A stretch of DNA of 24,692 nt from a bacterium (GTDB lineage Bacteria > Chlamydiota > Chlamydiia > Chlamydiales > SM23-39): contig JAKAFF010000002.1 of the NCBI GenBank assembly GCA_021818045.1, positions 1 to 24,692 on the forward strand. The letters run 5' to 3'. A program made the position numbers and the translations under genes. Under the pieces are notes generated by a model. The model ran no database searches, was not told the origin of the DNA, and was given only the letters and a program-made list of their open reading frames with translations. This document shows positions 7,040 through 15,388 of the stretch, piece by piece. Position 1 is the stretch's first letter. Every line of letters starts with the position of its first letter.

Positions 7040-8233
7040 ATGGGCACGCATCCTGAAGGACACTCTTTTGAGGTATTTAGTAAAAGCTATCTGTTCCATG
7101 GTCTTGCATCGCAAAACATTGAGTATTTTTATTCTCTAAGCCGTGAAGTGTCTCTGGAGGCAGGTGATTATTTAATTCGCGAGGGGGAAGTCGGTCGAGA
7201 TCTATACATCCTCATCGAAGGGGAGCTTTCCATTACAAAACAAGAGCCGCAGACCCATGAGTTATTGCTTGTCGGGAAGGTGTTGCCTGGAGAAACGGTG
7301 GGAGAAATTGCGCTTCTTGATCGAGGGGCCAGGGCCGCGTCTGTTACAGCAGTGTGTAAATCAAAAGTTCGATGTCTTTTATTTGAAGAGCTCCAACGCT
7401 CTGTTAAACAGAACCCAGAATATGCAAGCGTCTTTTTTCATATTGCAGAAAATACTGCACAAAGACTGCGACATACAAATGACATCGCTCTCAGTGAATT
7501 GAGAGGGAAGCTCTCAGAATTTCAAATGCGCACTAATTTGGGGCTCTTTTTTATTGCTATTGTTACAATTACTACCTTGTTTATTTATTCATTCAGCTGG
7601 TTGAGATACTTTTTGCGGGTTGTACCAAACACATCCCTCGTCAGCATTCCTCTGACGTTAGCTATGGGAAGTAGTTTTTATTTTTTAGTCAAAAGATTCA
7701 AATTGCCTTGGAACGAGTTAGGCATTACTACAAAAAATTTATGGCGCGGGCTGAAAGAGGGATTTTTATTTGCTCTTGTTGGAGTTTTAATTGGAGCGGG
7801 TTTAAAATTGCTTATGCTGCACTTTCATTGGTATTTGCAGAAAAGACCTTTTTTTGATCCTTTTGCCATGATTGCAAACAAACAAGATCAAAACTGGGGG
7901 TATTGGAGTGTGGTGAGCTCAGTTTATGTGCTTTTCTTCGTTCCGATTCAAGAGTTGTTTACGCGAGGAGGATTACAAGGTATCTTAGAGAGGTTTTTAA
8001 CCAATAAGCATCGGGTGGGCGTCTCTATTTTTGTGTCTAATTTGATTTTCAGTTCAATACACGTGATGTTTTCAGTATATTTAGGGCTGATTGTGCTCTT
8101 TGCAGGAATTGGGTTTGGATGGCTTTATTCCCGAACTCATAACTTATATGGATGCATATTAGCGCACGCTATATTAGGGGTTGTTGGATTTAACGTTTTG
8201 GGGATGGTAGGATTTCTTTTCAAATTACACTAA
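7040..8233 (+). CDS. Cyclic-nucleotide-binding domain fused to a CPBP (CAAX/Abi-type) membrane protease
   Basis: 397-aa two-module protein. Residues about 15-140 form a cNMP-binding beta-barrel (GDYLIREGEVGRDLYILIEGEL). The phosphate-binding cassette is VGEIALLDRGARAAS, with Glu89 and Arg98 in the places that hold the cyclic phosphate in CAP/PKA folds. From about 168 to the end there are several membrane helices of the CPBP family: PIQELFTRGGLQG at 302-314, SSIHVMF (His341), and LAHAILG (His376). CPBP enzymes are glutamic intramembrane endopeptidases with an EExxxR motif. Here the first Glu is Gln304 (QExxxR), so proteolytic activity is uncertain. An adenylate cyclase is encoded nearby, so cAMP control of the membrane module is a reasonable inference. 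Confidence 0.9.
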   Translation: MGTHPEGHSFEVFSKSYLFHGLASQNIEYFYSLSREVSLEAGDYLIREGEVGRDLYILIEGELSITKQEPQTHELLLVGKVLPGETVGEIALLDRGARAASVTAVCKSKVRCLLFEELQRSVKQNPEYASVFFHIAENTAQRLRHTNDIALSELRGKLSEFQMRTNLGLFFIAIVTITTLFIYSFSWLRYFLRVVPNTSLVSIPLTLAMGSSFYFLVKRFKLPWNELGITTKNLWRGLKEGFLFALVGVLIGAGLKLLMLHFHWYLQKRPFFDPFAMIANKQDQNWGYWSVVSSVYVLFFVPIQELFTRGGLQGILERFLTNKHRVGVSIFVSNLIFSSIHVMFSVYLGLIVLFAGIGFGWLYSRTHNLYGCILAHAILGVVGFNVLGMVGFLFKLH

Positions 8234-8292
8234 ATTATACCCAGCGTTGGATAGGCTTTATATACAAATTCAGCGGGAGAGGAGTGATTGAA

Positions 8293-9696
8293 TTAGGACG
8301 CTCCAAAAGCATACCAGACGCCTATGTGGATGATGTGATCGGTGCCCAGATTTTCATCGAATGTTTCTACTTTATTTCGCTCGTATTCGATGCCAATATT
8401 CCATCGCTTTAAGAGTACACCAATCAAGTTAATGCGAAAGTCATTCATGTTTTTGGGGTTGGTGCCGCTAAAATTTGCAGAGTTAGAAATATGGTTGCAC
8501 CGTTCTGTTCCGTACATGATATCAGTCCAAAGCTTTGATTTAATGAAATCCCAACGCAAAGCGATCGCTCCCCCATTGGCTTTGGCTGGTAATAACTGAT
8601 TATTCACGATAGCCATCTGATTAAAATAACCTGAGGTAAGCCCGGTCAATCCGACCCAATGATGAAGCGTGCCCCATAGCGTTAGATTTTTCCAGTGCAA
8701 GCTTGCATTTGTGATGATTCCCCAAACGGCGGCGTCCAGCCGGTTTCCCAATACGTCGGTAATGGCATAAGCTCTAGAAACGGAACCCGCTACTTCTAAG
8801 TTAAAAGGCTGTGATAGATACGCAATTTTAGCGTTAAAGAGAGGCCATTTTTGTTCGCTTGCCTGAGTTGTAGAGCCCCCTTCTGGGGTCACATAAGCTG
8901 GTGCAATAGTGTATCCTTGAGCTTCTGCATTGACTTCATATTGAAGGTGCGCCATATCATTTAGGGGGTGTTTGTATCCAAGCCTAAATTGTGGTTGGCG
9001 GGAATCGACGGCGCCGACTGGATAATGGATCAAGTTCACGCGCGTTGGCATGGGGATTTCCGGATCTTGCATGGGTAGAGCAGAATATTGGCCGACTAGA
9101 AAGCGAAAGTGAGAGGGAGTTTCGCCTAATGCATAAGCAAGGCGTAGTCTGCACAGGCGGCCGTTGGTCGAAACTGCGTTGCCGTATATGTTGTCACTGC
9201 TCGTTGTGTAGAAGTCAAATTCGAGTCCTCCGCACATAGAGACATCGTTTGATGTATCCTCCACTTTAATACCAAGTCGTGAAGAACGTGCATCTAAGAG
9301 CGTTTGGGTGTGGCGATCTGCGAGGTCGGTATCTAAAGGTACAGTATTGGGAGCTACATCAGTTGTGTTTCCGGTAATGCGGGTTTCGGTGATGTAATCG
9401 GCTTTGATAAACCCATAAAAGCCGATTTTAGTCGTTCCTAGATTGAATACTAAATCTGGTGTATAATAGACGGGTTGTAGTGGAGGAGGATTTAAGGTTG
9501 GAGGTGCCGTATCACACTGAGAGGGCGTATTATTGAGTTTAGCAAAAAAGGGGGGGGTAGCGATAAAATCTTTTTCGATGTCACTTGCAGCATCATCGAC
9601 GGACAATGTCGGTAGCTCATCAAGCGAATGCGCCTCGCGGATATAGCTGGTCATAGAACAAATAACAACCGTGCTGAGCAACAACATTCTGGTCAC
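8293..9696 (-). CDS. DcaP-like trimeric outer-membrane porin
   Basis: 467-aa exported beta-barrel protein. Residues 1 to about 24 look like a signal peptide (hydrophobic LLLSTVVICSM, then AHS). A proline-rich linker of about 60 residues follows, then the barrel starts with KIGFYGFIKADYI and continues with SSRLGIKVE, GGLEFDFY, RLRLAYALG and alternating aromatic strands to the final WYAFGAS. This order is typical of DcaP-type porins, which pass small organic acids and similar nutrients. The start is GTG (9694-9696) with AGGAGA five to six bases upstream; the ATG three codons later is less well spaced. It lies 254 nt downstream of the FecR-domain gene on the same strand, and converges with the CNB-CPBP gene. 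Substrate is unknown. Confidence 0.85.
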   Translation of the reverse strand: MTRMLLLSTVVICSMTSYIREAHSLDELPTLSVDDAASDIEKDFIATPPFFAKLNNTPSQCDTAPPTLNPPPLQPVYYTPDLVFNLGTTKIGFYGFIKADYITETRITGNTTDVAPNTVPLDTDLADRHTQTLLDARSSRLGIKVEDTSNDVSMCGGLEFDFYTTSSDNIYGNAVSTNGRLCRLRLAYALGETPSHFRFLVGQYSALPMQDPEIPMPTRVNLIHYPVGAVDSRQPQFRLGYKHPLNDMAHLQYEVNAEAQGYTIAPAYVTPEGGSTTQASEQKWPLFNAKIAYLSQPFNLEVAGSVSRAYAITDVLGNRLDAAVWGIITNASLHWKNLTLWGTLHHWVGLTGLTSGYFNQMAIVNNQLLPAKANGGAIALRWDFIKSKLWTDIMYGTERCNHISNSANFSGTNPKNMNDFRINLIGVLLKRWNIGIEYERNKVETFDENLGTDHIIHIGVWYAFGAS

Positions 9697-9950
9697 ACCA
9701 ATCTCCTATACACAAATGAGTTCAACATTGGGCTTTGCGCAACGCGCAAGCTAACGAGATTTGCTCCGTAAGAGGCCCAATATAGAAAGTTTCTAGAAAC
9801 AGTAATGGTTACAGGATATTCATGCAATAATTTTTAAAGGTTTTAGGAGTGTTAGAATTCGGCGATTTTCTGGATTTTTTTGATTGCTTTTCGACTCCAA
9901 AGCGCGTTGCCAAAAACTAAATTTTGAGTGCATTTGTGCATAACGGCCTC
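9697..9950 (-). promoter_or_regulatory. Upstream/leader region of the porin gene with nested stem-loop
   Basis: Longest gene-free stretch in the window (254 nt). An inverted repeat ATTGGGC (9727-9733) and GCCCAAT (9775-9781) encloses a second hairpin, TTGCGC-AAC-GCGCAA (9735-9749), just upstream of the porin ribosome site. This could be a folded 5' leader. A 20-nt hairpin, AACGGCCT-CTTA-AGGCCGTT (9942-9961), spans the stop codon of the FecR-domain gene. It has no run of T after it on the transcribed strand, so a terminator role is uncertain. I see no open reading frame of interest and no convincing -10/-35 pair here. Confidence 0.4.
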
Positions 9951-10778
9951 TTAAGGCCGTTGCTGCTGTTGTTCGAGTTGATTTTCTTGCAATAGTTGAG
10001 GCGTGTAGTCCTCCGTTTCCCCGGCGGATGCGGGCTCCCCGCCGTTCGGCGCAGTGTCCACTTCTTCAGTATTTCCCGATTCGGGAGCAGGTTCTTCCTC
10101 TACCTCCCCTTCTGTTGGCGCTTCGGAAGGAACTTCTTCAGGGCCTTCTTGAATAGAGGCTTCGGTGCTTTCCAAAGATTCTCCACCGGTGGGCGTGGTA
10201 AATATATTTTCGCTCAATTGCGCAGGCCTGATTTCAGTGATAGTATCTAGTGTATTGGACGATGGTACGCGTACATACTGACCGGCATTCAAAGACAAAG
10301 ATCCAGCATTATTAGTAACTGTGATGCTGCCTGTATCTACTCCAAAAAACACGCTCCCTTGAGCGATGTTGATCATAAATAACGTGCCGCGAATTCCAAG
10401 TGTTGCGGTCGGGGTGCCAATCGAGTATTTTTCTGGTGACACTTTGCCAATTTCTCCACTGACCGTACGAAGCCCCCCTTTTAGCAAGGTAGTGGCAAAA
10501 ATGCTGTTTTCTGCATCGCTAAATGCATATTGATTGATCTGGTATTTGGTATCTGCGATGAGGTTGACAATGCTTCCATCAGTGAATCGGATTTGGGCCT
10601 TAGCTCCGATAGCTGTAGTAACCACATCAGACAGAAAAATAGAAGCTCCTCTGGTAAGGCGTCTGGTGCCGGCTGTGACAACCCCTTCGGTAGCGATGAC
10701 TTTTCCTACAGAGGTTGCATCTTGTGCAAATCCTGCACCACAAAATGCTAAAAAGCATAGTTTGAATAAAGCTCGCAT
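9951..10778 (-). CDS. Exported FecR-domain protein with acidic C-terminal tail
   Basis: 275-aa protein. A signal peptide is clear (MRALFKLCFLAFCGAGFA, then QDATS). A FecR domain follows at about 20-190: GKVIATEGVVTAG, a GASIFLSDVVTT segment, RFTDGSIVNL, GLRTVSGEIG, and the hallmark GTPTATLGIRGTLF. The last about 80 residues are rich in Glu, Pro, Ser and Thr and end in a Gln-rich stretch, probably disordered. The ATG at 10778 is chosen over one 11 codons upstream because it begins the signal peptide and has AAGGAG about 10 nt upstream. It starts 4 nt after the cyclase stop. FecR-domain proteins are periplasmic sensors or binding proteins and recur beside CHASE2 cyclases, so a role as partner of the CHASE2 domain is inferred. 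Confidence 0.88.
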   Translation of the reverse strand: MRALFKLCFLAFCGAGFAQDATSVGKVIATEGVVTAGTRRLTRGASIFLSDVVTTAIGAKAQIRFTDGSIVNLIADTKYQINQYAFSDAENSIFATTLLKGGLRTVSGEIGKVSPEKYSIGTPTATLGIRGTLFMINIAQGSVFFGVDTGSITVTNNAGSLSLNAGQYVRVPSSNTLDTITEIRPAQLSENIFTTPTGGESLESTEASIQEGPEEVPSEAPTEGEVEEEPAPESGNTEEVDTAPNGGEPASAGETEDYTPQLLQENQLEQQQQRP

Positions 10779-10782
10779 TTTC

Positions 10783-13017
10783 CTATTTCTCCTTGAGGAT
10801 ATGCACTCCATCCCAATGATCGGGTGGTTTATGAGTCCGAAATTCCTGAATTCTTGCTAAAAACACATCATAGAGGAGAGTGTTTTGTGGCGATGAGCCC
10901 TTTAACTCAAGCAAGAGTTTTTCTGCACTATCCCATTCTTGTTTCCAATAAAGCTCTAACGCTTGGTCATATTTTTGTAGCTCTGCGATCACGAGGGAAG
11001 TGCCTTGATTTTTATGACAAATGGGTTGATAGATATAGATTCCTTTAGTCTTTCCTTTGAGCATAACCTGATCTATTTTTCTAAAGAGATAATCTTCTTT
11101 GGCCTGCTGCCAAGTGTTTTCTCCAACCAAAATGTCGACGTGATAAACTTTAGTAATTCCTTCCAGTCGAGACGCTACGTTGACGTGATCTCCGAGGACT
11201 GTATAGGCCCTCCGAAATTCCGAGCCCATGTCGCCTACACTCGCAATTCCTGTGTTGATCCCCACACCGATTTGTATAGACGGAAGATGTTGTTTTTGAA
11301 ATGCCACATTCAAAGCTTTAACGCGCTCTTGCATGGCAAATCCTGTGGCAATTGCATCGATAGCGTGTTTCGGATCGGGAAGAGGCGCTCCCCAAAATGC
11401 CATGACTAAATCCCCGACATATTTATCGATAGTTCCTCGATGTTCGAAGATGGTTTGTGTGACAGGTGTTAAATAGGAGTTAAGAAACTGCTTTAATTCG
11501 GATGCCTTCATATTTTCTGAAAGGTGTGTAAAATTGCGAATATCGGCAAATAAAACAGAGATTTCTTTGCTCTCTCCTTCCATGCTAAGATCTCCTCCTT
11601 CCTTGAGCATGATATTGACATAATCAGGAGGAACAAATTGGGAAAATCTCTCTTTGATTTCGTGTTCCCGTCTTATTTCGAAAAAATAGCCGTAGATCAG
11701 ATTGAAAAGGTAAATAAACAAAACGGTAATGAAAGGAAACATTAGAGGAATCACTAGCGAATCAGAGGTCCAAAGGAAATACACTATGGCACAGATTGCA
11801 GAAGAAAATATCGCTGTTGCAAGGGTCAATAGCAATGGACCTAAAAGAGGGAAAACAATTGCACATAGTGTTCCGACTGCCAATACTCCTATGAAGGAGA
11901 CCCCTTTGCCCCAAGTAGGTTTATAAGGTAAATAGCGATCGATAATTCCTGCTGCGATGAATGCATGGATTTCGGTGCCCATGGTTAGTGAGGCTAAGGG
12001 GGTAGCTTTTAAATCTCCAATAGCAGTGGCAGAAGAGCCGATGAAAACGAGTTTGTCTTTAAGAAGTTCTGCCTTTACTTTCCCTTCGAGCACATCTGCT
12101 GCAGAGATTTTAGGAAAGGTAAAGGGAGCTTTTCGATAGGGGATCAACATCCTGCCCCAAGGATCTGTGGGGACTGTAATTGGGTCCAATTGAATGCCTT
12201 CCAAAACTTTGTTTTGGCCATATTTTGGAGCAATCAGCTTGATATTTTGTGTAAACAAGAAAAGGGTTGCGGCCTTTAGCCCCAAAGAAGGGTAGAGCAG
12301 ATCGTTATAACGAATCACAATTGGAGAGTATCGAAGGATGCCATCTCTGTCGGGGGTAGAGTTAATAAACCCCCCATATTGGGTTGCTTTTTGAAGAATG
12401 GGTAGGTTGGCGTAATAACTATGCATCTGTGTGATCGCAAGCTGCTCATCATCAGATCCTTTTAGGTCTAATAAAGGAGGAGGGAGTAATCCTTTGGACT
12501 GCAGTTCATTGGTAAAAACGAAAGATAAAGTCACTTGAGCCTCTCCGATGGCTTTTGCAAATATCGCATCGTAATCAAATCGACTTTTTAATTGCTTGAG
12601 AGTAGGTAATATTTCAGATTGGCTGGAGGGCAGGGAGGTAATGACCTCATTGATAATATTTTTTTCAGGTTCGGTAAATAATATGTCTGATGCAATAACG
12701 GCGGCGCCCATGTTGTGGATAGTAGTGCATAAGACACCCAATTGATCTCGCGGCCAGGGCCATCTACCGATTTTATTAATGCTTTGATCATCGATATCGA
12801 CAATAGACACTGAAGGGATGCGACTTTTATTTTGATAGGCTCCAGATGGGATGAGAAAATCATAGGTCCGGTTTTCCAAAGTATTGGTCCAACTATTGGC
12901 ATTGGGGGGGCTAGACCAGAGGATCGTTGCCAAAATTAACGTAAACAGCAGGCCAGTCCCTATAGGAATTAATTGTTTTTTGAAGGCAATATTTTTTGAA
13001 TTAAAAAATCGACCCAC
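10783..13017 (-). CDS. CHASE2-domain transmembrane class III adenylate cyclase
   Basis: 744-aa membrane cyclase predicted to make cAMP from ATP. Order: N-terminal helix (about 14-35); periplasmic CHASE2 domain (about 45-365; VDIDDQSINKIGRWPWPRD, later KLVFIGSSATAIGDLKATP); three membrane helices (about 372-446); and a cytosolic catalytic domain (about 483-660). The two metal aspartates are Asp492 (FADIRNF) and Asp536 (KYVGDLVMAF). Lys532 sits at the purine-selecting position and Thr606 (YTVLGDHVN) at its partner, the Lys/Thr pair of class IIIb adenylate cyclases. Asn613 and Arg617 (VNVASR) complete the active site. A helical, TPR-like tail follows to residue 744. The start is GTG with AAGG upstream; no ATG fits better. 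It starts 12 nt after the channel gene. Confidence 0.94.
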   Translation of the reverse strand: MGRFFNSKNIAFKKQLIPIGTGLLFTLILATILWSSPPNANSWTNTLENRTYDFLIPSGAYQNKSRIPSVSIVDIDDQSINKIGRWPWPRDQLGVLCTTIHNMGAAVIASDILFTEPEKNIINEVITSLPSSQSEILPTLKQLKSRFDYDAIFAKAIGEAQVTLSFVFTNELQSKGLLPPPLLDLKGSDDEQLAITQMHSYYANLPILQKATQYGGFINSTPDRDGILRYSPIVIRYNDLLYPSLGLKAATLFLFTQNIKLIAPKYGQNKVLEGIQLDPITVPTDPWGRMLIPYRKAPFTFPKISAADVLEGKVKAELLKDKLVFIGSSATAIGDLKATPLASLTMGTEIHAFIAAGIIDRYLPYKPTWGKGVSFIGVLAVGTLCAIVFPLLGPLLLTLATAIFSSAICAIVYFLWTSDSLVIPLMFPFITVLFIYLFNLIYGYFFEIRREHEIKERFSQFVPPDYVNIMLKEGGDLSMEGESKEISVLFADIRNFTHLSENMKASELKQFLNSYLTPVTQTIFEHRGTIDKYVGDLVMAFWGAPLPDPKHAIDAIATGFAMQERVKALNVAFQKQHLPSIQIGVGINTGIASVGDMGSEFRRAYTVLGDHVNVASRLEGITKVYHVDILVGENTWQQAKEDYLFRKIDQVMLKGKTKGIYIYQPICHKNQGTSLVIAELQKYDQALELYWKQEWDSAEKLLLELKGSSPQNTLLYDVFLARIQEFRTHKPPDHWDGVHILKEK

Positions 13018-13029
13018 AAATCAAACCTT

Positions 13030-14220
13030 CTAAGAATTCACTATAGTTATGCTTATAATAAACGCGACGATTGCTATAAAGATTACGGGAATTTGCCAAC
13101 GCATGAACCCTTTCATGGCGGGGACAAGGTAAGGGTTATGCAGTTTAACCGTAATTTGGGGGTTGAAAACCGTCATCGTGATACAGATCATGAAAAATTC
13201 ATAGGCAAAAATCACAGCCACAAGCTGATTTAAAATGCTGTTTGTGGGTAGGGCTGGATAGCGTAGCTGCATGGTAAAACTTAGGGCGATCAGGGCTAAA
13301 ATGGCGCCTGACCATGTAGAGAGGCGGGCCCCGATATCTACTTCAGCATACAAAGTTAAGATGGTAGGGACAATTACAATCAAAAAAAGTGGCAAGAACG
13401 AAAAGATATAGCTAGCAGCTTTCCGTGTGATGTTGATGTGAATGTCAAATGAGGGATAAAATTTCCCATCCAATCCTGTGAAATTGCCCTGAGAATAGCT
13501 CAAATCATGCACGGTCCATCCCGAGATAGCGCAAGTGCTTCGAATTCCGGATTTGTAGAGATCGAGTTGCGACTGGGTAAATTCGATCTGTGAAGTATCA
13601 TAATGATTAGAAACCAGTTGAATGAGTAAGGGTTGAGTATCAAAAGGGAAGGGTTTTAAGTTGTATTTCATTGTAAATACGGCATCGATTCTCTGTGTAT
13701 AGGTGACATTGCCGTGTAAATCAATGAGGAGGCATGGTTCTCGTGAGATGGGCCTGCCTCTGAGATTGCCGATTTCGATTTTTGGGGTCCAAATCTTTGT
13801 GAGCAGCTCATCTGCCTGTTGAAAACTGAGCTCTCTTTGGAATGTGCCATATACATGAGGATCGAATGCCAGGTGTGAATCTTGCCAAGTTTGGGTAAAA
13901 TCGATGCTTGCGATATAGATTCCCTCAGCTTCATTAATTTGATCTATGCTATTTGCATAAATGATGATATCTACGGGAAGCGGTTTGGGAAGCCAACTTG
14001 GCATGGTTCCTGAGGGCGTTAAGGCTTGCGCCATAGGTGGAGTCAGGTCTGCAACCGCTAGCAGGGGAGAAAGATCAGCTGCGGCCACCTCGTGCGCGAT
14101 ACTATGCGGTAGTGTATCTACACGGTGTACTTTATTTGCTGGATTGGACATGGGATGAAACAGCGAGGATCCCACAAATAACAAGTAGGCAACAAGAGGG
14201 AGTCCCAGAACTCCTATCAT
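13030..14220 (-). CDS. Prokaryotic pentameric ligand-gated ion channel (Cys-loop/Pro-loop receptor family)
   Basis: 396-aa channel subunit. A signal or anchor helix (2-20) leads into a linker of about 60 residues. The extracellular beta-sandwich (about 80-265) then shows VDIIIYANSID, a WQD at 112-114, IWTPKIEIGN at 144-152, and the Pro-loop signature PFPFDTQ (190-196). No loop cysteine pair is present, as in other bacterial members. Four membrane helices follow: M1 about 267-289, M2 about 299-317, M3 about 328-350, and M4 about 375-394, the GLIC/ELIC layout. The residues entering M2 read GAR, where cation channels usually carry GEK and anion channels PAR; selectivity is therefore an open question. 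No ribosome site is obvious before the ATG, so translation may be coupled to the receptor gene 25 nt upstream. Confidence 0.88.
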   Translation of the reverse strand: MIGVLGLPLVAYLLFVGSSLFHPMSNPANKVHRVDTLPHSIAHEVAAADLSPLLAVADLTPPMAQALTPSGTMPSWLPKPLPVDIIIYANSIDQINEAEGIYIASIDFTQTWQDSHLAFDPHVYGTFQRELSFQQADELLTKIWTPKIEIGNLRGRPISREPCLLIDLHGNVTYTQRIDAVFTMKYNLKPFPFDTQPLLIQLVSNHYDTSQIEFTQSQLDLYKSGIRSTCAISGWTVHDLSYSQGNFTGLDGKFYPSFDIHINITRKAASYIFSFLPLFLIVIVPTILTLYAEVDIGARLSTWSGAILALIALSFTMQLRYPALPTNSILNQLVAVIFAYEFFMICITMTVFNPQITVKLHNPYLVPAMKGFMRWQIPVIFIAIVAFIISITIVNS

Positions 14221-14245
14221 TTTTTGTAGCCATAGCCGTTTGCAG

Positions 14246-15388
14246 TTATTTGCTTTGGTCAGAGTGTTGTCCCCGAATCTTTTGGTTTAATTTCTGGATC
14301 GTGTTAGCTAAGCTTCCAATCTCATCTTTTCGATTCATCCATCGGGCCAGTTCCGATTCAACCTGCGTTGTCTTGCCTTCATTGATTTGTTCGGAGCATG
14401 TGACGATATGATCGATAGGTAAAAAATACAAAGCGTTGAAGATGATGAGGACGATAGCAGAAAGGATCACGGCTTGCAGCAAAGTGATGGCAATACTTAC
14501 AATCGTATTAGTGCGCAATGCTTGTTGATATTTTGAAAAATCGCCGACTGCCCACATCGATCCGATATTTTTCCCATTAAAATCTAACAATGGAAGGATC
14601 ACAATTCCATCAAACTGTCCGTTGACTTCCTCAGTCTTGACGATACTTTCGTTCACCTCGTTCATCATCTGGGGGGTGATGATCTCCTGGAAGACTGTCC
14701 AGTTAGTGGCAAAAATATTTTGGTAGCCTCCAATGATGCGATCCTTTTCAGCAGGGGGTGCTGCAGTCGCGATTTGGGTCATGAGAGCATGATTGACAAA
14801 CGCTGCTGTCTCAAATCCGGTGATTTGTTTGACGTTTTCTAATACCGACTGAAAGCTTTCACCTACCTCAAATGTGCCGATAAATCCTTGCTTATCTTCC
14901 ATGACGGCGATCCCTTTGATACTCACTCCTGTTGTGCTGATTTCCACTCCTTTCAGAGGGCGTCTTTGGGTTTGAGAGATTAATACTAATTCTCTAGTTG
15001 TGCTGAGATCATCTCCCCATATTTTAGGTTTATACACTCTAAGAAAAGAAATGGCCCCAGGTAAGTGAAACTGTGCATCGACTTCTCCATATTTTTCTTT
15101 TTGGATGTCCAGGGCTGGAGTAATGATTTGAATCAGCTTTTCTCGATTTCTCTCTTTCACAGCTTGTTGAATTTCTGGCTGATTGACGACAAGCGAGGCT
15201 AGAGACTCTGCTTGAGAAGATTTAAATTCGATATTCGCTTGTATTGTGGCCAGTACTGTTTGCAAATTTTTTTGCATGCCCTCGTGAATCAAGTTGAGAT
15301 TCATTTTGTAATAGGCATACCCAGAAGCTATGCTGACTATCAAAATAGCTCCTAACATGATGAGGGTGGCTTTATATCGGATTTTCAT
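14246..15388 (-). CDS. dCache-HAMP membrane receptor without an output domain
   Basis: 380-aa sensor. A first membrane helix (about 7-26) is followed by a large periplasmic region of the double-Cache type. It includes QFHLPGAISFLRVYKPKIWGDD and the later GVEISTTGVSIKGIAV and GFIGTFEVGESF, close to dCache_3 ligand-binding domains of chemoreceptors. A second helix (about 300-325) leads to a HAMP linker (FLPIDHIVTCSEQINEGK ... DEIGSLANTIQKLNQKI), and the protein ends about ten residues later. No kinase, methyl-accepting, cyclase or diguanylate cyclase domain follows. The ATG at 15388 has GGAG 4-5 nt upstream; an upstream in-frame ATG at 15433 gives only a non-conserved extension. It is the first gene of the channel/cyclase cluster, so signalling to those proteins is the natural inference. 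Confidence 0.88.
   Translation of the reverse strand: MKIRYKATLIMLGAILIVSIASGYAYYKMNLNLIHEGMQKNLQTVLATIQANIEFKSSQAESLASLVVNQPEIQQAVKERNREKLIQIITPALDIQKEKYGEVDAQFHLPGAISFLRVYKPKIWGDDLSTTRELVLISQTQRRPLKGVEISTTGVSIKGIAVMEDKQGFIGTFEVGESFQSVLENVKQITGFETAAFVNHALMTQIATAAPPAEKDRIIGGYQNIFATNWTVFQEIITPQMMNEVNESIVKTEEVNGQFDGIVILPLLDFNGKNIGSMWAVGDFSKYQQALRTNTIVSIAITLLQAVILSAIVLIIFNALYFLPIDHIVTCSEQINEGKTTQVESELARWMNRKDEIGSLANTIQKLNQKIRGQHSDQSK

Noticed and set aside
9942..9961. Hairpin at the FecR gene stop as an intrinsic terminator
   Set aside because: The stem is good, but no T-run follows on the minus strand; kept only as a note in the leader-region entry.
10534..10860. 108-aa plus-strand open frame
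   Set aside because: Antisense to the signal peptide and FecR domain, both of which are well supported.
12588..12902. 104-aa minus-strand open frame
   Set aside because: A frame-shifted shadow of the CHASE2 domain of the cyclase.
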